From NCBI RefSeq assembly GCF_000002995.4, contig NW_025062476.1, positions 1-64,000 on the forward strand: 64,000 nucleotides of DNA, read 5' to 3'. The DNA is from Brugia malayi (taxonomy: Eukaryota > Nematoda > Chromadorea > Rhabditida > Onchocercidae). Position numbers and translations under genes: made by a program. Under the pieces are notes generated by a model. The model searched no databases. It worked only from the letters and a program-made list of their open reading frames with translations, and was not told the origin of the DNA. This document shows positions 12,535-24,329 of the stretch, piece by piece. The stretch's first letter is position 1; every line of letters begins with the position of its first letter.

Positions 12535-13640
12535 TCATAAAAAACACCAGAAAAACATTACAACGACAAAAATATGGCGATAAAAATATAGGAAACCATA
12601 AAATAAAAAACCTAACAAAAAAACATATCTAAAACATCTCAATTTAATTGCTAAGTACAAGAAAATAACTGAAAACTTAATACAAAAATGAAAAACTGAC
12701 TCACCTGGTGTTCGTTCCTTTCGAGAACTTGCTTGTTGATCTATTTGCCAATCGAAGGGGTCCATCACAATGTACCAATACCACAATATCAACATCACCA
12801 TGACGTCGAACAAGGTGAAACATCTCCAGCAACACTGAAAAAGTCATTAAGCTTTCGCCAACGAAACTCAAAATGTAGCAAAGAACACATCAAAGATACA
12901 AGATCAGTAAAAAACCAAATCTCCAAATTTGTGCACCAATATAACAAAAACATAAAATTGCCGCAATTCGTCCCACGAGTCATTTAATTAGCTAATAAAA
13001 AATTATAGAGAAGATGAAATCGAATTTAAAATGTCAAAATTCATGTTCAATTACACATACCTTCATGCGGTCCCAACCAAATGGAAGCTCGATGTCTTTT
13101 CCTTCCATTAGGTTTCCTGCAAATAATACAGTGCAAGTTTAATAATTGATAATCTAAAAAAAAAAAAAACTTTGCTCCTACAAACCCACTTAAATGAAGG
13201 TACTAGGAAGTAATAAAATCTCCAACCGCTCGACACGTCCGACTGCTCAGGAATGACTAAATGATGAGGATGTGGCGATATGTGTGCCACCCCGTCTGCG
13301 CCTTTGTCTGTGTGCACACATGGACAAAGAAGTCCTTTGTCCCAATAAGGTTAAGAGGGAAATGTGCAGGAGGGCGCGGGTCATTTTTAAAAGGACTGTA
13401 TAGACCACCCTAAGGGAGTATAGAACCAATCGACTGGGTGAGTTGGGTTATGCATATGAGAAGCGAACGGGTGGACAGAGACATCAAAAGAAACCGTACT
13501 GTACAGGCACTCCGTTCGCCCTCAATGAGGGTATACCGAAAAGGGCAAAAGCGGGCCGGTGGGCGCACACAGTGGCTGGGCACACACATCCCCTTTATCA
13601 CTACAAAATACGCATACATGTATAAGTAAAACTACTTAAA
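12535..13640. repeat. Subtelomeric duplication, copy 1
   Basis: This is the better-preserved of two diverged direct copies; the other is at about 13735-14760. Matching landmarks in the same order are gaaaaccataaaataaaaa, the cgagaacttgcttgttgat box, gaatttaaa-atgtc with ccatgc/cttcatgc and caaccaaat, accgctcgacacg-ccga-tgctc, gatgaggatgtggc, ggacaaagaagtcct, gactgtatag, gcgaacgggtgg and accgtactgta. The duplication is spaced about 1.1-1.2 kb. No intact gene is visible in it. Confidence 0.65.
13061..13116 (-). pseudogene. Exon-like relic with splice-site-like borders
   Basis: On the minus strand this 56-nt stretch is preceded by a nematode-like acceptor (atttgcag) and followed by a donor (gtatgt). 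One frame is open and reads NLMEGKDIELPFGWDRMK. A second donor-like site (caccaggtgagt) lies downstream near 12705. The matching place in copy 2 (about 14095-14150) carries a stop in the same frame, so the copies look like decayed gene fragments. The parent protein is not recognised. The ending faintly resembles the start of a WW domain, but this is too short to claim. Confidence 0.25.
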
Positions 13641-13734
13641 AAGAAAAACTAATCAAGCCCATCCGTTATCAACGCTAATTAACCCCGTCCGTCAAAAGAA
13701 CAATACCATACACAGGCGGAATGATAACACATTT

Positions 13735-14760
13735 CATTCATAAATGCAAGTTAGAGACAATAAAAAAAGTACAGAAAACCATAAAATAAAAAGCTAAGGA
13801 AAAAGGCTAAACATAAAGATGAAAAATGGACTAACCTCCTTCTTTTCGAGATCTTCCTTGATGATATAATTGCCAATAACAGTTCGCCAACATTGCCAAC
13901 AACACTAAATAAGTTACTAGGTTATCGCCAACGAATTCTGCAATAAATGATTTTCTTTACGACAACGATAAGCTGCAGCAATACAACAAAAATAGAAATT
14001 GGCCAAAAACCGTCCCAAGAAACATTCAATTAACTAATAGAAAATTAGAAAAAAAGTGAAGCCGAATTTAAGATATAACGAAATTCAAATTTTAGTACAT
14101 CTACATCCATGCATTTCTCAACCAAATCCAACTTCGATGACCTTACGCTTTAAGAGTAATTTACTTAAAAAGATGACTTAAAAGTGTCTTAAAAATATAA
14201 TAACAATTTAACCAAAAGAAAAAGTATAACTTAAAAAAGAGAAAAAAACTTTCCCCTAAAACGCAATATGAAAAGAATTATGGGAGAGTAATAAAACAAA
14301 CGTCCGAACGCTCGACAGACCCGATTGCTCCACGAATGACCTGATGACGAGGATGTGGCTATATATATGTGCGCACAAGGACAAAGGAAGTCCTGTGTTT
14401 TTTAGAAAAGACTGTATAGGCCTAGGAGAGTACAGTGATGATCGACTGGGTAAATTGGGGGCTCATTGTTGGGGTGTGTGCGTCTGAGGAGCGAACGGGT
14501 GGGCAGACTCTTCAGTTCGCCTTCAGTGATGAGGTTAGGGCAGAAATGAGGGAAAGGGGTGGGGTAGGCATACGTGGAGGGTGGTACATCTTAAGAGACC
14601 GTACCGTAGTCACTGTGCTCGCCCTCAGTAAGGTTTGGGCAGAAATGAGGAAAAGAGTTAACGAGCGAGCGGGTGGATACACACATCTGAGAAGACCGTA
14701 CCGTACAAGCGGCCATGAGCAGAAGGTTTAACGAGCGAGCGGGCACACACATTGGTCTTC
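13735..14760. repeat. Subtelomeric duplication, copy 2
   Basis: Diverged second copy of 12535-13640 in the same orientation, with the same series of landmarks. Its right end (14460-14750) holds further short internal repeats: gagcgaacgggtgg, gggcagaaatgagg twice, accgtaccgta twice and aacgagcgagcggg twice. A 98-codon frame at 14435-14731 lies entirely in this repetitive stretch and is probably not a gene. Confidence 0.6.
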
Positions 14761-15039
14761 ATCATTAAAAAAATACATTTGAATAACTAGAATGACTAAT
14801 AAAGAAGTTAAATGTAAGAAACATTATACTTAACAGGCAGTGATAAGTAAGAGCAATTCATTCACTCAAGAAAGTTAGAAATTAAATAATTAAAGCATTC
14901 AGTTAGCTAATGAAAGTCTTGGCTAGTTCGATAAATCCCCAATCCTAATTATTATTTCATAGTGACTGATATAATTGCACACTTATAAACAAACAACATT
15001 TAGCTAATAACTGAGCTACTAATAATTCACCCTTACTAT
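14761..15039. other. AT-rich spacer, nothing recognised
   Basis: Short AT-rich stretch between the subtelomeric duplication and the first satellite block. No gene, RNA or repeat is apparent. Confidence 0.5.
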
Positions 15040-15449
15040 ATATGAAGATCAGGAGAATGGAAATAAAATAGTCAATTAAGTCCAAAATATATTTATTTTT
15101 AAATTAATTACATTTCTTCTGACGTTTTTGGCATTTAATTAAAATAGAATCGAGCGTTTTTAAAAATGTTTTCAACATTAAATCAACAAAATCTTGGAAA
15201 TCTTGGAACTTTCCTAATAATCCATTTTTAAATTTGTAATTAAAATTATTTTTAATGCCAAAAAAAATTTTTAATCACTAATAATTGCAAATTTTTTTTT
15301 TACTTCAACATTGAAATATTACTCTAAAGTGGATTTTAGAAACTTTCTTTTTTGCTTAAATTCTCAAATATCTCCGCCAGAATATATACTGGTCAATACG
15401 AAACTCTTAGAAACTGTCGAACTTTCTTAATGATCCATATTTAAATGTA

Positions 15450-15482
<33 letters not shown>

Positions 15483-16760
15483 AAGCATTAAGTTTAAAAA
15501 ACTCTTGGAAACTCCCGAACTTTGCAAATAATCCATATTTAAATCTGCAATTAAAATTAATTTCATGTCAGAAATAAATTAAAATCAACACTAAAGGCAA
15601 ATTTCATTAAATTTGTACATTAAAAGAATACCTTAAAGTGAATTTTATAAAGTTTCTTATTTGCATAAATGGTCAAATATCCCCAACAGAATGTATGAAG
15701 ATCAGGAGAATGTAAGTAATATAGGCAATAAAGTTCAAAATATGTGAATTTTTCTATTGATCCATATTTAAATCTGCAATTAAAGTTAATTTCAATACCA
15801 AAAATAAATTAAAATCATCACTAATTGCAAATTTTATTAAATTTGTACATTGAAAGATTACTTCAGAAAATTCTATAAATTTCCTTCTCTGCAATTATAT
15901 GTCAAATGCCCCAAACAGAATGTGTGCAGATCAAGAGCAGTGTAAATAAAATGATCAGATAAGTCCAAAATATATTTTATTTTTAAAGGAATTAAATTTT
16001 TATAACATTGTTGGCACTTAACTGAAACAGAATTTAGCAGATTTAAAAATTTTTTCAGCAATAAATTAACATAAACTCTTGCAAACTGTCGAATTTAAAT
16101 CTGCAATTAAAATTAATTTCATGTCAGAAATAAATTAAAATCAGCACTAAAGGCAAATTTCATTAAATTTGTACATTAAAAGAATATCTTAAAGTGAATT
16201 TTATAAAGTTTCTTATTTGTATAAATGGTCAAATATCCCAAACAGAACATATAAAGATCAGGAGAATGCAAATAATATAGCCAATAAAGTTCAAAAGTGA
16301 ACTTTTCTATTGATCCATATTTAAATCTGCAATTATTTTCAAAGTCAAAAATAAATTAAAATCACTAAATTTTGTAAAGTTTCTTTTCTCCATAAATTTC
16401 AAATATCCCCAACAGAATGTGTGAAGATCAAGGGGAATGCAAATAAAAATAATCAATTAAGTCCAAAATATATTTATTTTTCAATGAATTAAATTTTCAT
16501 AACATTGTTGGCATTTAATTAAAACACAATTTAGCATTTTAAAAATTGTTTCAGCATTAAATTGACAGAAAAGCTCTTGGAAACTGTCGAATTTAAATCT
16601 GCAATTAAAATTAATTTCAATATCAAAAAAAAAAATTAAAATTGGCCTAAAAGCAATTTCCATTAAATTTGTACATTGAAAGAAAACTTTAAAGTGAATT
16701 TTATAAAGTTTCTTTTTTGCCTTAATTGTCAAATATCCTTAACAGAATACATGAAGAAGA
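15040..16760. repeat. Diverged satellite block (telomere-proximal)
   Basis: About six degenerate tandem units. A landmark close to agaatgtatgaagatcaggagaatg recurs near 15045, 15690, 15915, 16250, 16415 and, more weakly, 16745. Other shared phrases are ttcaaaatatatttatttttaa, ggcatttaattaaaa, gaatttaaatctgcaattaaaattaatttc and aaattaaaatcactaa. The phrase ggtcaaatatcccc-aacagaatgtatg aligns with the ggtcaaatgaccacaatgtatg box of the satellites at 30-63 kb, so this appears to be an old member of the same family. A 30-base A run lies inside it. Confidence 0.65.
15451..15480. repeat. Poly(A) run of 30
   Basis: Uninterrupted A homopolymer inside the diverged satellite block. It could be a retroposition scar or simple slippage. 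No neighbouring gene copy was seen. Confidence 0.9.
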
Positions 16761-19700
16761 TTGCAAACCCCCGAAATTCAGTTATACTCAGATTATATAC
16801 AGATTACAATTCAGTTATACCCAGATTATAATTCAGTTTTACTCAAACACTTAAAAAATTAAAGTATTTTAATTTTTTAGCATAAAAAAGTGGCAAAAAA
16901 CATTAAAAATAAAAAATATTAAAATAAAATATTAAAAAAAAAATAAAAATATATAGTAATGTTCTATCATATGTAAATAGAGAACAAAAAAAAACTTTTT
17001 TCATCAAAAAAATATTTATATTAAAATTACTTTTGCTCATATGTTGCTGTGATTCTCTGATTGAAAAGACAAAATCATTTTAATTGTTTTAAAGTTTTTT
17101 TTTATTTCTATTGTTAAATTTATGTTAATTGGTGAATGATTCCTTTGTAAGAATGCAACTTCTCTAAAACTGTAATTTTATCTCAGAAACAAGATTTCTG
17201 TGGCTATTATTAAAAAGCAAATTCAATATTTTTTTCTGCTTCGTTTAAAAAAAGATGCTCTCAAAGCGTTTGTTTATCATTTATTTATTATTATAAAACT
17301 TCATCGATTCTTATTATTACCTTCAATTTACTTATGAATCCATTTCATTTCAAAGTGGAAAAAGAGACAATTTATTTTAGATCTATAAAAAAATCTAACT
17401 TTTTTCTTGATCATTATTGAAATAATTTCAGAGCAAAATAAAATACTCACTTTAGCATATAATTTAATAATTTCGATTTAACATTTAACAGGAACAAAAT
17501 CATACTTTGGAAAAAATAAAAGAAATTAAAAGTATTTTTCACAAGCAAAATTGATTCATCAGTTTCTTTTTTCATGTGTATGCATGAATGAATTATCAAA
17601 TAATTTAAAATAGCTATGGAATATTGTTGTAATTCAGTTAAAATTAATTCAATAAATGCAGAATATTTGTTGAATATCGCTGATGCTTTTCAAGTAATTC
17701 AAAAATCAAATTTATTATAAGAGCAATCAAAAAAGAAGGAAGGAAAGGAAGAAATTTAAAATAATAAACAAAATGAGAAAAATGTGCTGATTTTTTTTTA
17801 GAATTAATGGATCTAAATTATTTCATTTTTCGTATAAAAATTTTTTATCAATTGAAATTTCTTTCTTTATTTTTTTATATCCTAAAAAAAAGGATAAGTA
17901 AGCAAAAAGCTTTCCATTATTGATAACATTTTGAAATACCGAAATGGAGAGATTAAAATTGGGAAATTATTACCGATTGTAAATTATTGTAATCTAAAAT
18001 TGAACAGACAGATCTTTCAGTAACTTACTTGTAATAACAGATAATACATTATTTTTTTTCTTTTTTTAAATTATAGCAAATATTTTTTCTCTTGCTTTTT
18101 TCTTTTAAATTTTAACAAACCTTTTCAACTACTTTTTCTTCCTCATTTTCAATTCGATTTTAACTGAAATTTCAATTATTTTTATAATGCACTGCAGATA
18201 GGTAAATAATTGATTGCTAACATTAAACATTTTAATGACTGGTTCATTGTATGTTTATATTATTTGCTGAATTTCTTTTCCATTTATTTAAATACTTTAT
18301 GCTTTTTCCTTCTGGTATTTTCCTTTATTTCAAACAGTGTATAAAGCAAGGCAAGAGAGAGAGAGAGAGAGAGAGAAAAAAAAGATGAAAATAGTAAAAG
18401 ACAATCTTTTTTTAAATTTATGAAACATTTGAAAATTTTGCACAATTTTATTTATATTTTTTTTTCTTGGTAAGTTTTTTTATTAATATAATTTTACTGG
18501 GCGAAGAAAAAAGAATAAGGAATAAAAGACTGTTTTGGCAAATATTGTTTATTTGCGATAATTAATTTGTCGTTGATTAATTGGTGCAATAATTTTAATA
18601 TTTTTCATGACTTCCTTTTTTTTTTTTTTTCTTTAGAAGAATTAAAATAGGCAATTGGGAAAAATGAATATGAACTATATTATTAGATTAATGATATTAT
18701 TATTGCTTGCTACGATGTGCCACCTGTTTACATTGGGAATCAAATGATCAATTAAATAATTTTCACCCTTTTACAAAATTTATCACGAAATGGAAAAGAG
18801 GATTACTGTAATTTGTATGAGGAATAAACAAATATTTCAAGATGTCATTCAAAATGTCATGATATGATTGATTATTTCATTTACTGATTATTTATTATTA
18901 TTAATTATCTCATCTGTTAATTATATGCTACTCTTATCATTTCATTTGCTGAATTTCGCTTCTTGATTTAAAATTAAATTGAAAAAAAAATGAGAATAAT
19001 TTTAATTAAATATGGTAAATGTGCAGTTATTATATATGTACAAAAAGGATTGAATTATTACAGTTTGAAAATGGAACAATTGCTATTGTCAAACATACAA
19101 TTCATTTCGGCTGACTGACTAACAACATTCTTAATAATTTCAAAAGATTTTTAATTTAAAGTGACATATCTTAATAAGTACCAGAAAAATTACTTATGAG
19201 GCCATCCTATCATCTGTGGTCATCAATATCAATTATAATTTCTTAATTATTTTTCTTTCATCTATGCCATCATTATTATTTAAAATTTAAATAACTTTAC
19301 TAAAACGAAAGGTCATCTTAACTTCCTTAATATTCTAATAGAGAGATAAATTACGTATTTAATTTATTTTTGTCATATTTATTGCAAATGTCAGTTCCGT
19401 CGGTTAAATCTTAAAATTTGAAGTCGAAAATTTTAAATATATGTAATATTTTATTAACCCATCAACCGATTGATTGGTTGCTATGTAAAATATATTAATG
19501 AATATTTTTTTTGTTATTAGATCCTTTTTTGAATCAGATTTATCTATCACAAAATTTGATCAGATATTTACATTTGATCGAAAAATTTAATGTCAAATTC
19601 TTAAGTGTATTATGTATCACTTTCGCTTTGTGGTCATTACGAGACAGAAATGTTATACAAGTAATACACATATACACCCAGTAGTAGTTATAAAAGATTG

Positions 19701-21139
19701 TGTGTAATGTATATTTGGCTTGAATGTAATACTGGCACTTGAAATGACTCCTAAACAGATACTTGAACTTGGCCTAAATTGTCGTCAAATTTGGGATTCA
19801 GTCTGAACATAACTTGTGGCTTAGAGTCGAATTGAACTTTCGTATATTCAAGAACATATCTTATTTGTTATTGTAGTTGATGTAGACTAATGCGTTTTTT
19901 TGTTATTTTTCCTTTTTTTGAATCAGATTTATCTATCACAAAAATTAGACCCATTTTAACGAATGATAGATCTATTGTAACGATTTTATTTGCTAACACC
20001 ACAATATATAGGTATTAATTTAAGCAACAATACTGATAATTTCGTGAAGTATTTAATAAATTAATGGGGAAGTAAACTGAATGGTTAGTGAGAGAGTGCA
20101 GCCGAATTGTAGCTTACTGATAAAGAAAAACTGGTAAAAACTGATCAAGACAAATCTTTATACAGTGGTCATTGACTTGCAACAACAGCATGATTATTAA
20201 GTAAGGAACTATTAGATAACTTTGCTCTTCATATTGAAAGAGTTCTAATATTGTAGCTTCCCAAAGGTTGGCTATCAGTTTATAAGAATATTTTGACATT
20301 GCAAATACATTTGATTTGGAACATAGGAGTAATTTTTAACATATTAAATAATGCACCTTTTATTATCAGATGAAAATGTCTAGAAAGTAGATAAGCTCAA
20401 CTACAATAGAAAGATGAGTGTTGGAATGATTGCTTACATAAAGTATAATTTGAAACAGTTTTACATTTCTAATGTTTAATTAAAACGAATTTTAGCTTTA
20501 TATTATGAATTAATACAATTTATTTGATATATTTTGTAAGTTATTTAAAAAGTTATTTTGTAAGTTAAGTTATTTAAAAGTTCGCGAGATTGTTTTGACA
20601 TATAAATTGGTACTTGAAATGGAAGTTCGCAACTAAATGAAGTTTAATTGGTACTTGAAAATGTATATGGGAAGTCATAAATTTCTGTTACTGAATTAAT
20701 GCCATTTCTACTTTTTTTACACTACATTAACAACTAACAGCGACAACAAAAAAATAAATAGATAATAAATAATTGTCACGGATTTTAATATCGATATATC
20801 GAGAAGCACTAAATAAATGTTAATGATGCTTAATATAGCAATCCATTGATGTCTTTTACAATTTATCGTAATGGTTTAACTGACCTTTGATTTTATATTA
20901 ATTCACATACTATGAGCATCTATCTTGTAATGTCTATTGTAATTACAGTAGCTACACATCATGTTGTCTAGACAACCCATTGTACTTACCTTTGTGATAT
21001 CCATTGTAAAACCTATTGTTAAAGTAACTCATTACTATGTCTAGACAATTTATCCTTTGTACGAAAATTTCTAATTATAAACCACTCCCACATCTTAACA
21101 CATATAATGTAAGATATGATTGTTACAATGTATAAGGGT
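16761..21139. other. 4.4 kb AT-rich noncoding region
   Basis: Very AT-rich with many A and T homopolymers. No open frame resembles a known protein; the longest is 61 codons near 20114-20299 on the minus strand and is not convincing. A (GA)n microsatellite is at 18355-18376. Near 20960-21050 two copies of gtctagacaa occur, the first in a perfect palindrome (ttgtctagacaa), beside repeated ccattgta phrases, which might be a small unrecognised repeat element. Confidence 0.6.
18355..18376. repeat. (GA)n microsatellite
   Basis: Eleven GA dinucleotides in a row, followed by an A-rich stretch. Confidence 0.9.
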
Positions 21140-21544
21140 TGTCGTGAAAGGTTGTCTGTTGGTTGATATTCGAATTGTTTGCAATACAGTAGAAGGATTA
21201 ATAAGTCTTTATTTTTCGCAAACGTAGTATTAATAAACAGAGCAGTAAAAGAAGAGAAGAAATTTTTAATAAAGAAGAAGATTGGAGGAGTTGATCTTGG
21301 TTAAACGAGCATAGTCGACAATGATGATAATTAATGGTTTTGTTTATTAGGATTGAATTTATATGAGTGAGGATTGGGTGTGTCTAAGATAAAATCACAT
21401 GTGTAAAGAATTTAAAGTGTTTACTACGAAGAGATTAAAAATACATGTGTGAATACCGTAGGATTGTTTACAATTTAAAAAGAGATATGATTTATGATAC
21501 TATGAAATTGGTTAGAAGTTTTCGCGAAATTATAATTCGCGACA
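21140..21544 (-). repeat. 3' LTR of the BEL/Pao element
   Basis: 405 bp, bounded by TGTCG and CGACA inverted ends. Differs from the other LTR at one position that I found (gaagaaattt here, gaaaaaattt in the other copy). It lies downstream of the env-like end in the element's transcription direction. Just inside it is ctcccgaagggggag, a small self-complementary motif next to the LTR border. Confidence 0.95.
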
Positions 21545-21569
21545 CTCCCGAAGGGGGAGAGAAATTGTT

Positions 21570-24329
21570 TTAAGATGTAATTTTGAGAGAGTGATTTTGA
21601 GGTATATAGCTAAATGTACGGAGTTTAATAGGTGGGATTTCTTCTTTAGTTATGAATTGAGTGTGTGGTGATTCTGTAGGGAGAGTAATAATGGTAGCTT
21701 GATTTGAATTTCGTTTTGAAGTATTACAAAGAAGGGATTGAACTAATTTAAATTTACACTTAATAATAACTAAAATAGTTAATATTGTCACGATAACTAT
21801 ACAGATAAAAATCAATTTCCAATGTGTTATCACGTTTTCAAATTCTTCTTCTATCGGTAGAACAATTTCATTGAATTCCTTTTCCATTTGTTTGATAATT
21901 TCTTTTCCTTCTTCAGAGATTTCTTGCCAAAAGAGTTCATCTTTCATTTGATGTGGTATTGAATTAATTGTTTTTTGAGTTTGAGTTAGGATTTCCAATT
22001 CTGCATTAATTCTCTCAATTTCAAACTTACTTATTAAATCTCCTTTGAATTCGATATTTTCAATTGTTGATTGTTCTGATTTGCAAGGAGCCACCATCAA
22101 ATTTCCGTTAATTCTTTTAGTTATCACATCGTTTCTTTGAAGTATTAGTTTCGTGGCAAGAGTAGGATTGCTGATTGATAGCCATTTGATCAAAAGTAAT
22201 AAGTTATTTCTGTTTTGGCAACTTCTCTGCTGTGTTTCTTTGAGTTGTTGAAGGAATTCTTGTCTTAGTGAATCAGAAAGGTATTGAAGTTTTACGTTTT
22301 CAGGATCGTACTTTCTATCCGGAGACTTTTCCATCATCAATAGTTTGTTTGTTACTCTTCGTTTGAATTTTGTAGTAGAGTTCGAGTCATCTTCAACGTC
22401 TAGTTCAATAACTATATCGCCCTGCATTAAAATTGGAGAGGTGAATCTACAATTTTTGGTGTTTAATATAGGGGGATTTTTATCAATTATAAGCGATGCT
22501 TGTATCTCATCGATGATGAAGTGGTTGTTATACTTTGTAGCCTTGAATCTTCCGATCTTTCGATATAAACAATGATTGGTCGTATCATTGCTATTCCATA
22601 TGATAATGATAGTATTCGTTATGCATTCACCCTTTTGTGTCAAACAGTCTTTTATATCTTCAAGGTTAGAGACTAACCCTCTTCCATCGTAGATGAGAAT
22701 TTCTCCTTGAGTTAATATGAAGTTTGAAGTTGATTGACAGTTAACTCCTAACCATCCATAGGAGTATTGTATTTCCTTATTCGTTATCCATTGATTAGGA
22801 GAAGATTGAATCAGTCCAATTCCGTTCATTTGTTTTCGAATATTTAAATATCTGCAGAATTGTGAAGAAGTTGCGGTAGTAGACGTATGGTCTGACACCA
22901 CCGATAGCGATATTCTGAGAAAGGCTTTCGTGCATACAGTCCGTGTAATGTTACTACATTTTATAGCTGGTATTCTTACATGGGTGCGTGTGTACACATC
23001 CACTTTGTGATATGTAGCATTTTTGTGAATAATTTCTTCACAATTCCATTTTTCAGGAATATTAAAGGGTACTCCAGTAATCCAATTACAGCTATTGTTA
23101 GCTAATACCTGTCTTGGTATTAATGACATCATCGTTATCAATGATAAAGTTTTTATCAAAAGATTAGACTTGTCCTTAGCGTAAATTGTAGTTTGTGATT
23201 TTTTAGCACTTCTGGTTCGTCGAGCAATGGGTTCTTCTGGTTCATCTTCCACTTTTTCTTCTTTATCTTCAGTAGCATCTATTTCCATAGGATAAAGCAT
23301 ATTTATTGATCGATCGATTTGTTTCCCATTCGGTAATTGTATTGTTGCACTCCTTATTTTTCCATCCCATCCTCGATTAATTTTTATTATCCTTGCCAAT
23401 TTCCATACACCACGAGGTATTTCTGGTTCATTTAGTAATACTATCTCATTTTCATGTGGTACTCTTTTTTCTATTATTCTAGGTGATTTTAATTCTCTTT
23501 GTGTGCGTTCTCTAAGACTTGTAAGATATTCTTCTTTCCACAACTTCCAAAAGACATTTAATGTGTTAAGAGTGGTAGTCCAATACTTGACTAATTTATC
23601 TTTAGTCTTTATTGTATAAGGGGTATATTCATCTTGGTCACTATCATAATTTATTGGTAGATCTAATGAAGCCATAGGTGATATAAAATCAATTGGACGA
23701 ATGATTCTGTAGTCGTCAAACCCTACATAAGTTAATGGACGGGTATTAAGGATTCCTTCTATTTCAACTATTAATGTTATTAATTCTCCTTCCTTTAGAA
23801 GTTTTCTTCCTATTGCTCTTCTTAATGCCCTTTTTGTGAGTCCTATAAGTCTTTCATATACACCACCCCCCCCCCCCCCCCCCCATGATGCTCTTGGTAT
23901 AGTATTTTTCCATATCATACCCTTTGTAGCCAAAAAGTTAGCGTTTTCTTCCATAATGATTTTGAAAACCAGTTGAAATTGGCTTGCATTATCGCTTAAT
24001 ATTAATTTTGGATATCCACGTCGAGCGATAAATCTTCTTAAAACATGCGAAAAATTCTCGGCAGATAAATTCTCCGCCATTTCAAGATGTACTGCTCTGG
24101 TAGTGAAGCACGTAAAAAGTGCTATCCATCTTTTGACTAGACCAGTATTAGATTTGACTGAAAGAGGACCCATATAATCAAGGCCGACTTGTTCGAAGGT
24201 CCTTGATCGTTTTACTCGTGTTTCTGGTAAACTTGGCATCGCTGGCAGTTTAAACGGTTTAGCTTTCCAGCGAATGCAATAACAGCATAGGTTTATAATT
24301 CGTTTTACAGCAGCTCTTCCTTTCGGTAT
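21570..24329 (-). CDS. Retrotransposon integrase plus env-like segment
   Basis: The open frame continues from the stop at 24330 to 21570. The first methionine is at 24239, giving 889 residues. The front half is a retroviral-type integrase core (GLDYMGPLSV, LILSDNASQF, then a catalytic-Glu region near YERLIGLTKRA), followed by a DUF5641-like tail (VLLNEPEIPRGVWKLARI). A run of 19 C on the plus strand at 23866-23884 codes for poly-Gly just before YERLIG, probably slippage or a consensus artefact. From about residue 345 the protein looks like an envelope-type glycoprotein: a signal-like hydrophobic stretch (SLITMMSLIPRQVLANN), many cysteines and N-x-S/T sites, a C-terminal membrane segment (about 21 residues starting LIFICIVIV) and a short tail. 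Some nematode BEL elements are known to carry env-like genes; which viral class this resembles cannot be told by eye. Confidence 0.85.
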   Translation of the reverse strand: MPKGRAAVKRIINLCCYCIRWKAKPFKLPAMPSLPETRVKRSRTFEQVGLDYMGPLSVKSNTGLVKRWIALFTCFTTRAVHLEMAENLSAENFSHVLRRFIARRGYPKLILSDNASQFQLVFKIIMEENANFLATKGMIWKNTIPRASWGGGGGGGVYERLIGLTKRALRRAIGRKLLKEGELITLIVEIEGILNTRPLTYVGFDDYRIIRPIDFISPMASLDLPINYDSDQDEYTPYTIKTKDKLVKYWTTTLNTLNVFWKLWKEEYLTSLRERTQRELKSPRIIEKRVPHENEIVLLNEPEIPRGVWKLARIIKINRGWDGKIRSATIQLPNGKQIDRSINMLYPMEIDATEDKEEKVEDEPEEPIARRTRSAKKSQTTIYAKDKSNLLIKTLSLITMMSLIPRQVLANNSCNWITGVPFNIPEKWNCEEIIHKNATYHKVDVYTRTHVRIPAIKCSNITRTVCTKAFLRISLSVVSDHTSTTATSSQFCRYLNIRKQMNGIGLIQSSPNQWITNKEIQYSYGWLGVNCQSTSNFILTQGEILIYDGRGLVSNLEDIKDCLTQKGECITNTIIIIWNSNDTTNHCLYRKIGRFKATKYNNHFIIDEIQASLIIDKNPPILNTKNCRFTSPILMQGDIVIELDVEDDSNSTTKFKRRVTNKLLMMEKSPDRKYDPENVKLQYLSDSLRQEFLQQLKETQQRSCQNRNNLLLLIKWLSISNPTLATKLILQRNDVITKRINGNLMVAPCKSEQSTIENIEFKGDLISKFEIERINAELEILTQTQKTINSIPHQMKDELFWQEISEEGKEIIKQMEKEFNEIVLPIEEEFENVITHWKLIFICIVIVTILTILVIIKCKFKLVQSLLCNTSKRNSNQATIITLPTESPHTQFITKEEIPPIKLRTFSYIPQNHSLKITS

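Noticed and set aside
12733..13629. Short overlapping open frames in the subtelomere
   Set aside because: They occur on both strands, are not conserved between the two duplicated copies, and none resembles a known protein.
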